Positions 62,885 to 64,000 of a DNA stretch of 64,000 nt are shown here, in pieces. How positions within the stretch are numbered: position 1 is the stretch's first letter; each line of letters starts with the position of its first letter. The stretch covers positions 744,001 to 808,000 of the forward strand of contig BLAA01000001.1 of NCBI GenBank assembly GCA_017312345.1. The letters run 5' to 3'. The stretch is from Candidatus Denitrolinea symbiosum (GTDB lineage: Bacteria > Chloroflexota > Anaerolineae > Anaerolineales > Villigracilaceae). The translations under genes were made by a program, and so were the position numbers. The notes beneath the pieces are model-generated. The model saw nothing but the letters and a program-made list of their open reading frames with translations. It was not told where the DNA came from and ran no database searches.

Positions 62885-64000
62885 CTATGGATCGCAGCGG
62901 ATCCAGGCCCGCTCCAGATATTCCACGAAGCACGCGGGACGGCCGGGGTTTTCGGCGGCGACTGTTTCTGGGAACGGGGCGTTGACGATCAATGAAGGAT
63001 AGGCCGACTTCAATGTTTGTTGATACCAATCGAAGGCGAGCAAATCCTCGGCGATGACGGCGAGGTCGGGGCGCTCCTTCATGGCGTAATGGAAATACCA
63101 CAGGGCGAAGACGGCCTCGTCGCCTTTGGCAAAGACGATGGCGTTGTCTGGCATTTGCGCCATGACCATCTGCCCGAACTGTTCGGCGCGCGCGTCGCGG
63201 GAGGCGTCCATGCGCGGGAAGCGGGACGCGGCCAGCGCGAAGATGTAGACGAGCGCGAGGAGACCGAACGCCCACGCCATCTTTTTATTGCGCGGCGGCA
63301 ACGGTTCTTTCCGCGGACCTGAAAGCGCGTCCATCAACCCGTCCACGCCGAGGCCGAGCCAGACCGCGAAAGACAACACCAGCGGGAGGAGATACAGATA
63401 CGAATCGTCGGTGGAGTAGACCGTCGCGAAAACAAAAAACACGGCCGCGATCCAGATCGTGTTTCGATGCAGCCGCGAGCGGCGGAAGTAGAAGATCAAT
63501 CCGAGCAGAGACAGGGCCAGCCCGGCGAGTCCAAATTGATCGCGAAGCAGGGCCGCGGCGGATTGGAGCCGCGCCGCCAGAGCGGAGCGCGTCAACGCGA
63601 GAAGCTCGTCCCGGTAAAGCTGCCCTGTCGCCAGCCAGAGGAAGTTCTTCAGCGTGACGGGATTCCCCCAGTTGACGGGCGGGTTGGTCAACGCGCGCAG
63701 CGGGAGGGCGAGGTAGGTCAGCAGGCCCGCGCCCGTCCACGCGAGGCGGCGGAGAAGCGACGATCTGTTCGGGGCGGCGAAGACCAACGGCAGGAGAAAA
63801 ATGGACGTGACGTGATTCCCCATGGCGAGGCCGAACGACAATCCAAGCGCGGGATCAGGTCCCGGCTCGCGGAGGGAAAGGTATAGGATCAGCGCGACGA
63901 AGAAGGCGTGCAGGGCGTACACTTCCGTGATGACGGCCTGCGACCAGAGCAGGGGGGAAAGTCCGAAGGCCAGCCCCGAGAGAACGGCCGCGAGGGTATT
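62885..64000 (-). CDS. DUF2723-type membrane protein, 5' end outside window
   Basis: The frame is open through the right edge of the window, giving at least 371 residues. The N-terminal visible part (SPLLWSQAVITEVYALHAFF) is typical of DUF2723/GT-C-like proteins; about nine helices follow, then a soluble C-terminal segment (about 240 onward) with GDEAVFALWYFHYAMKERPD and a final Cys-containing tail. The GTG at 63922 is internal. Such proteins are thought to be membrane glycosyltransferases; the reaction is unknown. Confidence 0.8.
   Translation of the reverse strand, partial: NTLAAVLSGLAFGLSPLLWSQAVITEVYALHAFFVALILYLSLREPGPDPALGLSFGLAMGNHVTSIFLLPLVFAAPNRSSLLRRLAWTGAGLLTYLALPLRALTNPPVNWGNPVTLKNFLWLATGQLYRDELLALTRSALAARLQSAAALLRDQFGLAGLALSLLGLIFYFRRSRLHRNTIWIAAVFFVFATVYSTDDSYLYLLPLVLSFAVWLGLGVDGLMDALSGPRKEPLPPRNKKMAWAFGLLALVYIFALAASRFPRMDASRDARAEQFGQMVMAQMPDNAIVFAKGDEAVFALWYFHYAMKERPDLAVIAEDLLAFDWYQQTLKSAYPSLIVNAPFPETVAAENPGRPACFVEYLERAWIRCDP

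Noticed and set aside
1..64000. tRNA or rRNA genes
   Set aside because: None recognised in any intergenic interval on either strand by eye; a covariance scan was not possible.

Overview
The window is 64 kb of high-GC bacterial chromosome and looks like an Anaerolineae-type member of the Chloroflexota. This is an inference from gene content: two giant DUF2298 membrane proteins, many GT-C/GT39-like membrane proteins, WD40-like beta-propeller and M1-like peptidase lipoproteins, T-box leaders on aminoacyl-tRNA synthetase genes, and many genes whose -10 box lies only 6-9 nt from the start codon, suggesting leaderless mRNAs. No rRNA, tRNA, prophage or CRISPR array was seen.

Layout. 0-8.6 kb: envelope and surface-polymer genes (truncated membrane protein, 2-hydroxyacid dehydrogenase, sulfatase-like membrane protein, MBOAT acyltransferase plus SGNH-like partner, phosphodiesterase-like lipoprotein). 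8.6-21.2 kb (minus): urocanate hydratase, two DUF2298 proteins, GNAT, DUF952, GT39-like protein. 21-29.5 kb: M42 aminopeptidase, DUF456, serS with T-box, a fused cysteine-peptidase-like/beta-lactamase-like lipoprotein, HAD phosphatase, moaA, NUDIX. 29.5-35.9 kb: vapBC, EamA transporter, brnTA broken by an IS1595-type element, SDR, riboflavin genes, extradiol dioxygenase. 36-43.5 kb: two tandem M1-like peptidases, two RelE/ParE-type modules, mutS2. 43.9-53 kb: DEAD-box helicase, GcvT-like protein, a DsbA/FrnE-like gene with an in-frame TGA at its redox motif, abiEi/abiEii, S9 peptidase, FGE-like protein, MNT/HEPN pair. 53-64 kb: thrS with T-box, PadR regulator, F420-type reductase, WD40-like protein, infC-rpmI-rplT (infC starting at ATC), macro domain, rRNA methyltransferase, YitT, and the 3' part of a DUF2723-like membrane protein.

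Repeats are the most unusual property. Four classes occur: (i) tandem 7-mers (some 8-mers) of many unrelated sequences, between genes and in frame within genes, resembling cyanobacterial STRR sequences; (ii) foldback elements whose two arms are runs of 9-mers, mostly intergenic but one inside a coding region; (iii) 12- and 16-mer arrays ending in a shared stem-loop; (iv) paired short palindromes inside membrane-protein genes. The 7-mer tracts encode the lipoprotein signal peptides or linkers of three proteins and interrupt loops of giant membrane proteins and linkers of MutS2.

Seven toxin-antitoxin-type modules are present. abiE, MNT/HEPN, vapBC and a ParE-like pair look intact; relBE carries a 1-base deletion, brnT is split by the IS, and one nucleotidyltransferase partner is reduced to 36 codons. 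The strongest single-gene candidate for something new is the UxxC (selenocysteine?) DsbA/FrnE-like protein at 46847-47458.
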